Of a stretch of DNA of 6,910 nt, positions 1 to 6,213 are shown piece by piece; the stretch's first letter is position 1; every line of letters starts with the position of its first letter. The stretch comes from Bacteroidales bacterium (GTDB lineage: Bacteria > Bacteroidota > Bacteroidia > Bacteroidales > DTU049). The stretch is taken from contig JAHDSP010000094.1 of assembly GCA_018432645.1 (NCBI GenBank), positions 1-6,910 of the forward strand. Direction: 5' to 3'. Under the pieces are notes generated by a model. The model had not been told where the DNA came from. It was given only the letters and a program-made list of their open reading frames with translations, and searched no databases. The translations under genes and the position numbers were made by a program.

Positions 1-15
1 AAAAAATAATATTTA

Positions 16-3000
16 ATGCGCAAATTAACTTTTTTAATATTATTAATTTTACCTATAATAATTTTTTCACAAGAAATTAAATTTCTAGATAAACCATTTG
101 TAATCGAAAATTTTAATAATGTAGAATTACCATATTATATAGAGACTTCAAATGCAATACCTCTTAATAATAATTGGGATTTTTATTTGAATGTAGATAG
201 TACATACTTGATTACTTCTGAACAAATAGAAGAATATTCTAGTAATTTGACTAATAATTTTGATATTCATTATAATGAGCAAATAGTAAATGGCAAAAAA
301 CAAATTGTTTTTTTCATTTGTCCTTTTCGTAAAGTTTCTGATAATTTGATAGAGGTTTTACAAAATTGGAATATTCAAGTGATATTCTCTCCTACTCAAT
401 CAAATGCTATTTCTCAGAAAAGAACATATGCTTCTAGCTCTGTATTATCAAATGGACAATGGATAAAGCTCAGTACTAAGCAAAAAGGATTTCATTTGAT
501 TACTTATGAAAACTTAGTGTCATGGGGACTAATATCTTCTCCTATAGCGTCAGAAAAATTGAGAGTTTATTGTAATGGCAGTCGTATGCTGCCTGAGGCT
601 AATAATGTCCCACGTTATGATGATCTTCACGAAATATCAATAGACATACGTGATGGTGGAGATGGTACTCTAGATCCTGGTGATTATGCTATTTTTTATG
701 TTGAGGCACCCGTCTATTGGGATTTTGATCATACCTCAAAAACCTTTGTTCATTCTCGTAATCTTTATTCAGAAAAAAATTATGTTTTCGTAACTATAAA
801 TGATGTAGGGACACCACAACGCATAAATACAGCTATATCGCCTACTGGTAATATTGACTTGTCTGTTAATACATTTATGGATTATAATTTATCAGAAAAT
901 GAATTATATAATTTTAATAAAAGTGGTAAACAGTGGATAGGTGATAAATTTGATTATACTCTCAGCAGGGATTATTCTTTTTCTTTTCCCAATATAGTAG
1001 CAGATTCTAATGTATATATTAAAGCGCGAGTTTATGGTAAATCAGAGTTACCATCATCTTTTAGATTAATTTATGGCAGTAATAGCTACACTATTCCTAT
1101 TCAACCAGTGAGTGGCTACTTAGATGATTATGCTAAATTAGGTATTGCTAATGTCAGTTACAAATCATCAAATCCTACTATTAATATTACTCTAAAATAT
1201 CAACAGGGAAGTAGTAATAATGCTGTAGGCTGGTTAGATTATTTAGAAGTAATCGCTTGGCGTTATTTAACTTTCTATGGTTCTCAGTTGAGCTTTAGTC
1301 ATCCACTTTTACCGAGTAATAAGATTGCTAAATTTACCATTGCTAATGCTCCTAGTGATATTTATTTATATGACGTTAGTGTACCCGAACATCCGATTAG
1401 AATCGTCGGGACTCATAGCTCATCTAATTATCAATTTGTAGATAGTACTAATAAAATCAAAAATTATGTTGCTGTTTCTAGCACCTTTATTATTCCCACT
1501 TACGAAGGGACAGTAAGTAATCAAAATTTGCATGCATTACCACAAGTAGATTACATTATAATAGCTCCTAATAGGTTTTATCAGATGGCAAAAAGATTAG
1601 GAGATCTTCATCTGGAACAAGAAGGCTTGAGTTATATAATCGTTTCCCCAAACATTATTTATAATGAGTTTAGTAGTGGCAAACAAGATATCTCAGCTAT
1701 TAGAGATTTTATAAAAATGTTTTATGATAGAGCAACTAATGATAATGAGAAACCCAAATATGTGTTGCTTTTTGGTGATGCATCCTATGATTACCTAGAT
1801 CGAATTAATAATAATACTAATATAATACCTACCTTTCAATCAATAGCTTCAGTGAGTCCAACGGCTAGCTATGCTTCAGATGATTTCTATGCTTTACTCG
1901 ATGATGGTGAAGGATATGAATGTAATGGAGCTCTAGATATAGGTGTCGGCAGACTGCCTGTCATTGACGAGAGTCAGGCATGGGCGATGGTAAACAAAAT
2001 AGAAAATTATTATAAAAAACAAGGTCGTAATGACAGTATTATTATTTGTAATGAAACAGAATGTTTGGTGCCACAATTAAGTGATTGGCGAAATAGGATA
2101 GTTTTAGTAGCTGATGACGAAGATGGAAATCTGTATGTAAATCAAGCTGAAAATATTGCTACCTTAGTAGAAAATAAAGCTCCGCAAATAAATATTGAAA
2201 AAATTTATTTGGATGCTTACCCACAGATATCTACACCTGCTGGACAAAGAGCCCCCAATGTAAATGCAGCTATTAATAAAGCTTTTGCAGATGGTATTCT
2301 TTTGTTTAATTATATTGGACACGGCGGCGAAGAAGGTTTGGCTCATGAGAGAATTCTACAAATTGCTGATATTCAATCCTGGCAAAATAAATGTGCTATG
2401 CCTTTGATGATCACTGCTACTTGCGAATTTAGCAGATATGATGATCCTGGTAGGACCTCTGCTGGTGAATATGTGATACTCAATCCTAATGGTGGTGCTA
2501 TTGCTATGATGACTACTTCTAGAATTGCTTATAGCTCTTATAATGCTATGCTCAATAATGCATTAATGGATACTTTGATGAGTTTATCTAGAACAGCTAG
2601 CCCTTCTTTTGGCGATATTTTTGTAATTGCCAAAAATGCTTCAAATAATGCTAATGCTTTGAAAAATTTTATTCTATTAGGTGATCCAGCTACTCGAATT
2701 GCTTTCCCAGCTAATAATATTATTATCGATAGTATAAACAATAAATCTATAGATTACCTCGATACATTGTCTGCTTATGAATTCATATCTATCACTGGAC
2801 ATTTAGAAGACTTCAATGGAACTTTGTTAAATGATTTTGATGGTACTATTTATATAACTATGTATGATAAAAAACAAGAATTCTCTACCTTAGGCACAGA
2901 TCAAAATAGCTCTCCAGTACCTTTTAAAGTCTTTTCTAATATTGTATACAAAGGGTCGGCTTCAGTACACAATGGATTATTTGTTATACAATTTTATATG

Positions 3001-3792
3001 CCTATAGATATACAATATAATATTGATAAAGGTAGAATAACTTTATATGCTGAAAATGGCAAAACTGATGCTAGCGGTTATACAAATAATTTTTTGGTTG
3101 GTGGCTCAGCTACTCCAATAGCGGATAATCAAGGACCACAAATTAATCTTTATCTCAACTCTACTAATTTCCGTAATGGTGATGTAGTAAATGAAAATCC
3201 AACTTTATTGTCTTATATTTATGATGAACACGGCATTAATATTACTGGTCAAGCTATTGGACACGATTTGGTAGCATGGATAGATAATGATTATTCTAAT
3301 CCATTGATTATGAATTCTTATTTTAGATATTCATTAGATTCTTATAAAGATGGATATCTTATCTACCCATTATCTGACTTATCTGCTGGTGAACATTCCA
3401 TCACAGTGAGAGCTTGGGATGTTTTCAATAATTCATCAGAAGCAAGTATTAATTTTCAAGTAATACCTGATAAAAACCTTACCATTAGTAAAATATTCAC
3501 TTATCCTAACCCTATGATTAGTAATACTACATTCTATATTCAACATAATCAAGCTTGCTGTAATAATAAAATTATAATAGAAATTTATGATCTTTTAGGT
3601 AATATAATCGCAGTTTTAGAAAACGAAAGCTACAATGATGCTTATTATAATACAGAAATACAATGGGATGGGACTACTATCAATGGCGGTACTATAGCAC
3701 CAGGTATTTATATTTTCAAAGGATGGTTAGAAAATGATATGGGCAAAACTTCTATTGCTTCTGGCAAAATTTTAGTGATTTCTGATAATTAA
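16..3792 (+). CDS. porU: PorU, T9SS C-terminal signal peptidase / sortase (gingipain family C25)
   Basis: In the known family, PorU sits on the outer face of the outer membrane, cleaves the CTD from T9SS cargo and joins the mature protein to an anchor such as A-LPS, working with PorV, PorQ and PorZ. Seen here: 1258 aa; a signal peptide with likely cleavage FS|QE after residue 18; a long N-terminal region containing DGGDGTLDPGDY (213-224), a PorU-like stretch; and a C25 peptidase domain at about 511-894. That domain holds DWRN (690-693), VADDED (698-703), catalytic His769 in NYIGHGGE, catalytic Cys803 in TATCEF and a closing LGDPA (888-892). The His-Cys spacing of 34 is close to that of P. gingivalis PorU. 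Beta-rich domains follow, then a CTD with YPNP (1163-1166), APGIY (1228-1232) and KILV (1251-1254). The ATG at 16 follows an A/T-rich leader and fits the signal peptide. The promoter lies outside the window. An odd detail is a local Cys pair, C678 and C683, just before DWRN. Family is certain; the specific anchor used is unknown. Confidence 0.96.
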   Translation: MRKLTFLILLILPIIIFSQEIKFLDKPFVIENFNNVELPYYIETSNAIPLNNNWDFYLNVDSTYLITSEQIEEYSSNLTNNFDIHYNEQIVNGKKQIVFFICPFRKVSDNLIEVLQNWNIQVIFSPTQSNAISQKRTYASSSVLSNGQWIKLSTKQKGFHLITYENLVSWGLISSPIASEKLRVYCNGSRMLPEANNVPRYDDLHEISIDIRDGGDGTLDPGDYAIFYVEAPVYWDFDHTSKTFVHSRNLYSEKNYVFVTINDVGTPQRINTAISPTGNIDLSVNTFMDYNLSENELYNFNKSGKQWIGDKFDYTLSRDYSFSFPNIVADSNVYIKARVYGKSELPSSFRLIYGSNSYTIPIQPVSGYLDDYAKLGIANVSYKSSNPTINITLKYQQGSSNNAVGWLDYLEVIAWRYLTFYGSQLSFSHPLLPSNKIAKFTIANAPSDIYLYDVSVPEHPIRIVGTHSSSNYQFVDSTNKIKNYVAVSSTFIIPTYEGTVSNQNLHALPQVDYIIIAPNRFYQMAKRLGDLHLEQEGLSYIIVSPNIIYNEFSSGKQDISAIRDFIKMFYDRATNDNEKPKYVLLFGDASYDYLDRINNNTNIIPTFQSIASVSPTASYASDDFYALLDDGEGYECNGALDIGVGRLPVIDESQAWAMVNKIENYYKKQGRNDSIIICNETECLVPQLSDWRNRIVLVADDEDGNLYVNQAENIATLVENKAPQINIEKIYLDAYPQISTPAGQRAPNVNAAINKAFADGILLFNYIGHGGEEGLAHERILQIADIQSWQNKCAMPLMITATCEFSRYDDPGRTSAGEYVILNPNGGAIAMMTTSRIAYSSYNAMLNNALMDTLMSLSRTASPSFGDIFVIAKNASNNANALKNFILLGDPATRIAFPANNIIIDSINNKSIDYLDTLSAYEFISITGHLEDFNGTLLNDFDGTIYITMYDKKQEFSTLGTDQNSSPVPFKVFSNIVYKGSASVHNGLFVIQFYMPIDIQYNIDKGRITLYAENGKTDASGYTNNFLVGGSATPIADNQGPQINLYLNSTNFRNGDVVNENPTLLSYIYDEHGINITGQAIGHDLVAWIDNDYSNPLIMNSYFRYSLDSYKDGYLIYPLSDLSAGEHSITVRAWDVFNNSSEASINFQVIPDKNLTISKIFTYPNPMISNTTFYIQHNQACCNNKIIIEIYDLLGNIIAVLENESYNDAYYNTEIQWDGTTINGGTIAPGIYIFKGWLENDMGKTSIASGKILVISDN

Positions 3793-3820
3793 GTGATATA
3801 ATAAATTTGATTTTTTTTCG

Positions 3821-3828
3821 TAATTTTG
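3821..3828 (+). promoter_or_regulatory. Candidate Bacteroidota -7 promoter element upstream of porV
   Basis: TAATTTTG matches the Bacteroidota -7 consensus TAnnTTTG and is preceded by a T-run ending TTTTCG. It lies 27 bases before the porV ATG at 3855, giving a short A/T-rich leader of about 20 nt if transcription starts a few bases downstream. An identical octamer sits 29 bases... upstream of the start of the last gene, at 6206-6213, which supports it modestly. No TTG or TTTG lies at the usual -33 spacing, so the match is one-sided. If real, porV and ispF could be transcribed independently of porU. Confidence 0.4.
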
Positions 3829-3854
3829 TTTTTAATTTGTTTATAAAAAATAAT

Positions 3855-5060
3855 ATGCAAAAAATTGGTTTTAGTATAGTAATTTTAAGCTTATTCTGTA
3901 ATTTGTTTACATTAGAGGCACAGACTAATCAAGATGTATTAGGACAAACAGGCGATAGATTAAATACTATCACTACGGCTGTACCATTTTTATTAATAGC
4001 ACCAGATGCTAGATCTGGTGCTATGGGAGAAGTAGGTGCAGCCACTCCTCCAGACATCAACTCTATGCACTGGAATCCTGCTAAATATATTTTTATTGAT
4101 GGAGATTATGGTGTTACTATTTCATATACGCCATGGATGAGAAAGCTTATCAATGATATTAATTTAGCATATGTCAGCGGGTACTATAAATTTGATAAAA
4201 ATCAAGCTATAGCTGCCTCATTACGATATTTTACTTTAGGAGAAATACAGTTTGTAGGTATGACACCTGACGAAAATCTAGGAACTTTTTCTCCTACTGA
4301 GTTTTCTATTGATGTTGCATATAATAGAATTTTTGGTGATAATTTCTCTTTTGCTATAGCTCTCAGATATATTTATTCTAATCTTTCTGGTGGTACTCCC
4401 GTAGGCACTGGCCATGCAGAAACTAAACCTGGACAGTCAGTAGCTGGTGATGTAGCTATTTTTTATAAACATGATTTTAAAATTAATAAACGTGATTCAC
4501 GTATAGCTTTTGGTATGGATATTTCTAATCTAGGAGCTCGCATTACCTATAGTGAGCTGGGATATAGAGCTTTTTTACCTACCAACATTCGCATTGGACC
4601 TAGCTTTACATACAATATCGACGATTTTAATGCCATCACTGTTGCTTTTGATTTAAATAAACTTTTAGTTCCTACACCTCCACTATATACTTATGACTCA
4701 ATAACTGAAGAATATGTTATAGCTAAAGGAATGGACCCTGATAGATCTGTTGTAAATGCACTGTTTACATCTTTTTGGGATGCTCCTGGTGGTTTCAAAG
4801 AAGAACTACACGAAGTTATTTTCAGTGGAGGAATAGAATATGACTATTCAAGACAATTTTTTGTTAGAGCTGGCTATTTCAATGAGCATAAAACCAAGGG
4901 TAATCGTAAATTCGCTACATTTGGAGTAGGTGTCAGATATAATATTTTCGACTTAAGTTTCTCCTATTTAGTACCTTTCGAGCAACATCACCCACTAGAG
5001 AATGTGTTGCGTTTTACAATGACTTTCAATTTTTTCAAACCTCAAAATAAACCTAAATAG
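3855..5060 (+). CDS. porV: PorV (LptO), T9SS outer-membrane shuttle / barrel protein
   Basis: PorV is a FadL-like 14-strand outer-membrane barrel. In known systems it binds CTD-bearing cargo as it leaves the SprA (Sov) translocon and forms the attachment complex with PorU, PorQ and PorZ. Seen here: 401 aa, near the family norm (about 390); a signal peptide with likely cleavage LEA|QT after residue 22; the family block APDARSGAMGEVGAAT (49-64) followed by HWNPAK (72-77); and many alternating hydrophobic beta-strands ending in an aromatic-rich final strand (LRFTMTFNFF). The start is ATG at 3855. A longer in-frame reading from TTG at 3807 would add 16 residues ahead of the signal peptide and overlap a promoter-like element, so it is rejected. 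The gene begins 62 bases after porU, and its TAG stop shares a base with the ispF start. Adjacency to porU strongly supports the assignment over PorQ or other FadL-like proteins. Confidence 0.95.
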   Translation: MQKIGFSIVILSLFCNLFTLEAQTNQDVLGQTGDRLNTITTAVPFLLIAPDARSGAMGEVGAATPPDINSMHWNPAKYIFIDGDYGVTISYTPWMRKLINDINLAYVSGYYKFDKNQAIAASLRYFTLGEIQFVGMTPDENLGTFSPTEFSIDVAYNRIFGDNFSFAIALRYIYSNLSGGTPVGTGHAETKPGQSVAGDVAIFYKHDFKINKRDSRIAFGMDISNLGARITYSELGYRAFLPTNIRIGPSFTYNIDDFNAITVAFDLNKLLVPTPPLYTYDSITEEYVIAKGMDPDRSVVNALFTSFWDAPGGFKEELHEVIFSGGIEYDYSRQFFVRAGYFNEHKTKGNRKFATFGVGVRYNIFDLSFSYLVPFEQHHPLENVLRFTMTFNFFKPQNKPK

Positions 5061-5545
5061 TGAATGAAAATCTTAGAATAGGATTTGGATTTGATATTCA
5101 TAAATTAGTAAAAAATAAAAAACTATTCCTTGGTGGTGTAGAGATATCATACAAGTATGGATGTATGGCTCATAGTGATGGCGATGTACTTATTCACGCC
5201 CTTATAGATGCTATGTTCGGCGCTCTCAATCTAGGTGATATAGGCTCTCACTTCCCCGATAATGATATGAAATTCAAAAATATTTCTTCTATAGAATTAC
5301 TCAAACAAACTATTGAAATTTGTAAACCTTTCAATTATAATATTTCTAATATCGATAGCACTATCATCCTGCAAAAACCAAAATTGCAACCTTATATTGA
5401 AATGATTAAAGAAAATCTTTGCAATGTTCTAAATATTTCAAAAGACAAATTATCTATTAAAGCTAAAACAAATGAAAAATTAGATAGCATAGGTAAAGGC
5501 AAAGCTATTTCAGCGTATTGCATTATTTTACTTAAAAAAAATTAA
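5060..5545 (+). CDS. ispF: 2-C-methyl-D-erythritol 2,4-cyclodiphosphate synthase
   Basis: IspF converts 4-diphosphocytidyl-2-C-methyl-D-erythritol 2-phosphate into the cyclic diphosphate MEcPP plus CMP in the cytosolic MEP pathway to isoprenoids; the family works as a trimer. Seen here: 161 aa, the usual length. The Zn2+ ligands are Asp12 and His14 in GFDIH and His46 in the signature SDGDVLIHALIDAMFGA. His38 and Asp60 (in LGDIG) are present, as is TNEKL (137-141), whose Glu139 matches the Mg2+/diphosphate-binding Glu. The residue after TNEKL is Asp, where many homologues have Gly (TTEKLG); this looks like family variation. The start is GTG: no in-frame ATG exists before the essential GFGFDIH block, and the ATG at 5064 is in another frame that stops after five codons. 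GTG overlaps the porV TAG stop as TAGTG, which suggests coupled translation. P. gingivalis has the same porU-porV-ispF order. Complete and apparently functional. Confidence 0.97.
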   Translation: MNENLRIGFGFDIHKLVKNKKLFLGGVEISYKYGCMAHSDGDVLIHALIDAMFGALNLGDIGSHFPDNDMKFKNISSIELLKQTIEICKPFNYNISNIDSTIILQKPKLQPYIEMIKENLCNVLNISKDKLSIKAKTNEKLDSIGKGKAISAYCIILLKKN

Positions 5546-5585
5546 ACTATTTTTGGCTCTATAACGTTTTGAGTGTGTAAAGATT

Positions 5586-5608
5586 AAAAATAAATTTTAT
5601 TTATTTTT
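5586..5608 (+). terminator. Possible weak terminator: perfect A/T inverted repeat ending in T-run
   Basis: AAAAATAAAT (5586-5595) and ATTTATTTTT (5599-5608) are perfect reverse complements, 10 bp each, with a TTT loop; the second arm itself ends in five Ts. The structure lies 40 bases after the ispF stop, where a terminator for the porV-ispF transcript would be expected. It has no G:C pairs, so its stability is low and it could be chance in A/T-rich DNA. It is symmetric and could act in either direction. Confidence 0.35.
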
Positions 5609-5625
5609 GGACAGTTAAATATTAA

Positions 5626-5664
5626 CCACAAAGTTCTCAAAGAAGGCACAAAGAACACAGAGAA
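5626..5664. repeat. Degenerate CACAAAG tandem array (about 9-11 nt period)
   Basis: Four units follow each other: CACAAAGTT (5627-5635), CTCAAAGAAGG (5636-5646), CACAAAGAA (5647-5655) and CACAGAGAA (5656-5664), introduced by AAC. The heptamer core is CWCARAG with a purine-rich or TT linker of 2-4 bases. I recall similar arrays, with cores such as CACGAAG or CACAGAG, in intergenic DNA of unrelated environmental bacteria; no name or function is known to me. Confidence 0.75.
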
Positions 5665-5688
5665 TGATAGAGTTAAAATGTCTGAATC

Positions 5689-5722
5689 AGGATTTTAAGG
5701 ATTAAAAGATTTTGGGATTGAA
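5689..5722. repeat. Degenerate AGGATT tandem array (8-9 nt period)
   Basis: Units AGGATTTTA (5689-5697), AGGATTAAA (5698-5706), AGATTTTG (5707-5714) and GGATTGAA (5715-5722) share the core (A)GGATT or a one-base variant. It is introduced by TCTGAATC (5681-5688), which I recall as the usual left end of this kind of array in other genomes. It has no coding capacity. Confidence 0.65.
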
Positions 5723-5728
5723 TTTATA

Positions 5729-5820
5729 ATTTGTGCTCATTTGTGTGCATTTGTGGACAATAAATAACAACCCGTAATGTCTATAATTTTATCCACAGAT
5801 TAACACAAATTAACACATAT
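5729..5820. repeat. Imperfect inverted repeat built of period-10 TTTGTG units
   Basis: The left arm (5729-5757) consists of ATTTGTGCTC, ATTTGTGTGC and ATTTGTGGA. The right arm (5792-5820) reads as its reverse complement with 23 of 29 positions matching; the inner 19 positions match 16 of 19, and the innermost six (TGTGGA/TCCACA) match fully. The spacer is 34 nt. Within the right arm, ATTAACACAA and ATTAACACAT repeat in tandem. TTATCCACA at 5789-5797 is identical to the high-affinity DnaA box sequence, and TGTGGACAA (5752-5760) is a one-mismatch copy on the other strand. The arms could form a cruciform or an RNA hairpin. Confidence 0.65.
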
Positions 5821-5858
5821 AATTTAGTTTTTTAAGTGTATTTGTTAATTAATTTACT

Positions 5859-5877
5859 ACTAATATCTTGCTAAACT
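5859..5877. repeat. 19-nt direct repeat, copy 1
   Basis: This copy reads ACTAATATCTTGCTAAACT and matches positions 5981-5999 at 18 of 19 bases, 122 bases away. It immediately precedes the TCAACTYR octamer array, just as copy 2 precedes the TCACYWA array. Confidence 0.7.
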
Positions 5878-5879
5878 AT

Positions 5880-5933
5880 TCAACTTATCAACTCATCAAC
5901 TCGTCAACTCATCAACTTATCAACTTATCAACC
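5880..5933. repeat. Octamer tandem array TCAACTYR, period exactly 8
   Basis: Six full units run without a break in phase from 5880 to 5927, followed by a terminal TCAACC (5928-5933). The first six bases, TCAACT, are invariant. The last two bases are TA, CA, CG, CA, TA, TA in order. All variation is therefore transitions confined to two adjacent positions, which is not what random decay would give. The period is not a multiple of three and there is no ORF, so it is not coding. Confidence 0.85.
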
Positions 5934-5943
5934 TTAATCTTTT

Positions 5944-5971
5944 ATTTGTGCATATTTGTGAATTTGTGGAC
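5944..5971. repeat. Second TTTGTG module, direct orientation
   Basis: ATTTGTGCAT (5944-5953), ATTTGTGA (5954-5961) and ATTTGTGGAC (5962-5971) repeat the left arm of the inverted repeat at 5729-5757. The last decamer is identical to 5749-5758. It lies 9 bases before copy 2 of the 19-nt direct repeat. Confidence 0.65.
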
Positions 5972-5980
5972 TAACTTAAA

Positions 5981-5999
5981 ACTAATATCTTACTAAACT
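5981..5999. repeat. 19-nt direct repeat, copy 2
   Basis: This copy reads ACTAATATCTTACTAAACT and differs from copy 1 (5859-5877) at one base. It is followed within a few bases by the period-7 array. Confidence 0.7.
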
Positions 6000-6001
6000 C
6001 C

Positions 6002-6044
6002 TTATCCCATCACTTATCACTAATCACCTATCACTAATCACCTA
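6002..6044. repeat. Heptamer tandem array TCACYWA, period 7
   Basis: Five full units run in phase from 6010 to 6044: TCACTTA, TCACTAA, TCACCTA, TCACTAA, TCACCTA. A diverged TTATCCC precedes them at 6002-6008. TCAC is invariant and the variable bases are confined to positions 5 and 6. It runs almost directly into the C-rich octamer array at 6046. It is not coding and has no spacers. Confidence 0.8.
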
Positions 6045-6045
6045 T

Positions 6046-6116
6046 TCTCCCCCTCACCCAGTCACCCAGTCTCCCAGTCACTTCGTTTCCCAGTCTCCCC
6101 ATCACCTCGTCCCTCC
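6046..6116. repeat. C-rich octamer tandem array (TCWCCCAG-like), period 8
   Basis: Eight in-phase octamers (6046-6109) plus a 7-nt end make up the array. Typical units are TCACCCAG (twice), TCTCCCAG, TTTCCCAG, TCACTTCG, TCACCTCG and TCTCCCCA. Counted over 71 bases there are 38 C and 6 G, so the stretch is about 62% G+C in AT-rich surroundings, with a very strong strand bias. Nearly every unit starts TC and ends AG, CG or CA, resembling the array at 5880-5933. Confidence 0.85.
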
Positions 6117-6141
6117 AAAAAACATAGATTGCTCAAAACTT

Positions 6142-6149
6142 TGACGTCA
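6142..6149. promoter_or_regulatory. Palindrome TGACGTCA, possible operator
   Basis: A perfect 8-bp palindrome lies between the repeat island and the promoter-like element of the last gene, about 57 bases before that element. The position would suit an activator site, but a single 8-bp palindrome is weak evidence and no second half-site extends it. Confidence 0.15.
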
Positions 6150-6205
6150 TTTCATAAAAAAATATTGACATTCTATTTTTTCGCTTAAATATCAAAAAAA
6201 TCATT

Positions 6206-6213
6206 TAATTTTG
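6206..6213 (+). promoter_or_regulatory. Candidate Bacteroidota -7 promoter element for the last gene
   Basis: TAATTTTG matches TAnnTTTG and ends 29 bases before the ATG at 6242, giving a leader of about 20 nt. It is the same octamer at nearly the same distance as upstream of porV. The -33 region has only a T-run ending TTCG (6180-6183) instead of TTTG, so the upstream half is poor. Confidence 0.45.

Noticed and set aside
2164..2346. 60-aa reading frame on the minus strand inside porU
   Set aside because: It lies wholly within a well-supported gene, opposite the catalytic His region, and has no recognisable features.
2538..2741. 67-aa hydrophobic reading frame on the minus strand inside porU
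   Set aside because: Its hydrophobic look follows from the Asn/Ala-rich codons of porU read in antisense; it has no independent support.
5064..5081. ATG start for ispF at 5064
   Set aside because: It is in another frame and reaches a stop after five codons; the GTG at 5060 is in frame with the conserved GFGFDIH block.
5729..5973. Replication origin, from the TTATCCACA box and nearby look-alikes
   Set aside because: There is only one exact box, the others have one or two mismatches within a repeat family, and no dnaA, dnaN or similar gene is present.
5880..6116. CRISPR array
   Set aside because: Units are only 7-8 bases and directly adjacent, with no unique spacers of 25-45 bases and no cas genes.
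6165..6193. Sigma-70 style -35 TTGACA upstream of the last gene
   Set aside because: No good -10 hexamer lies at 16-18 bases, and Bacteroidota primary promoters use a different consensus; the TAATTTTG at 6206 fits better.
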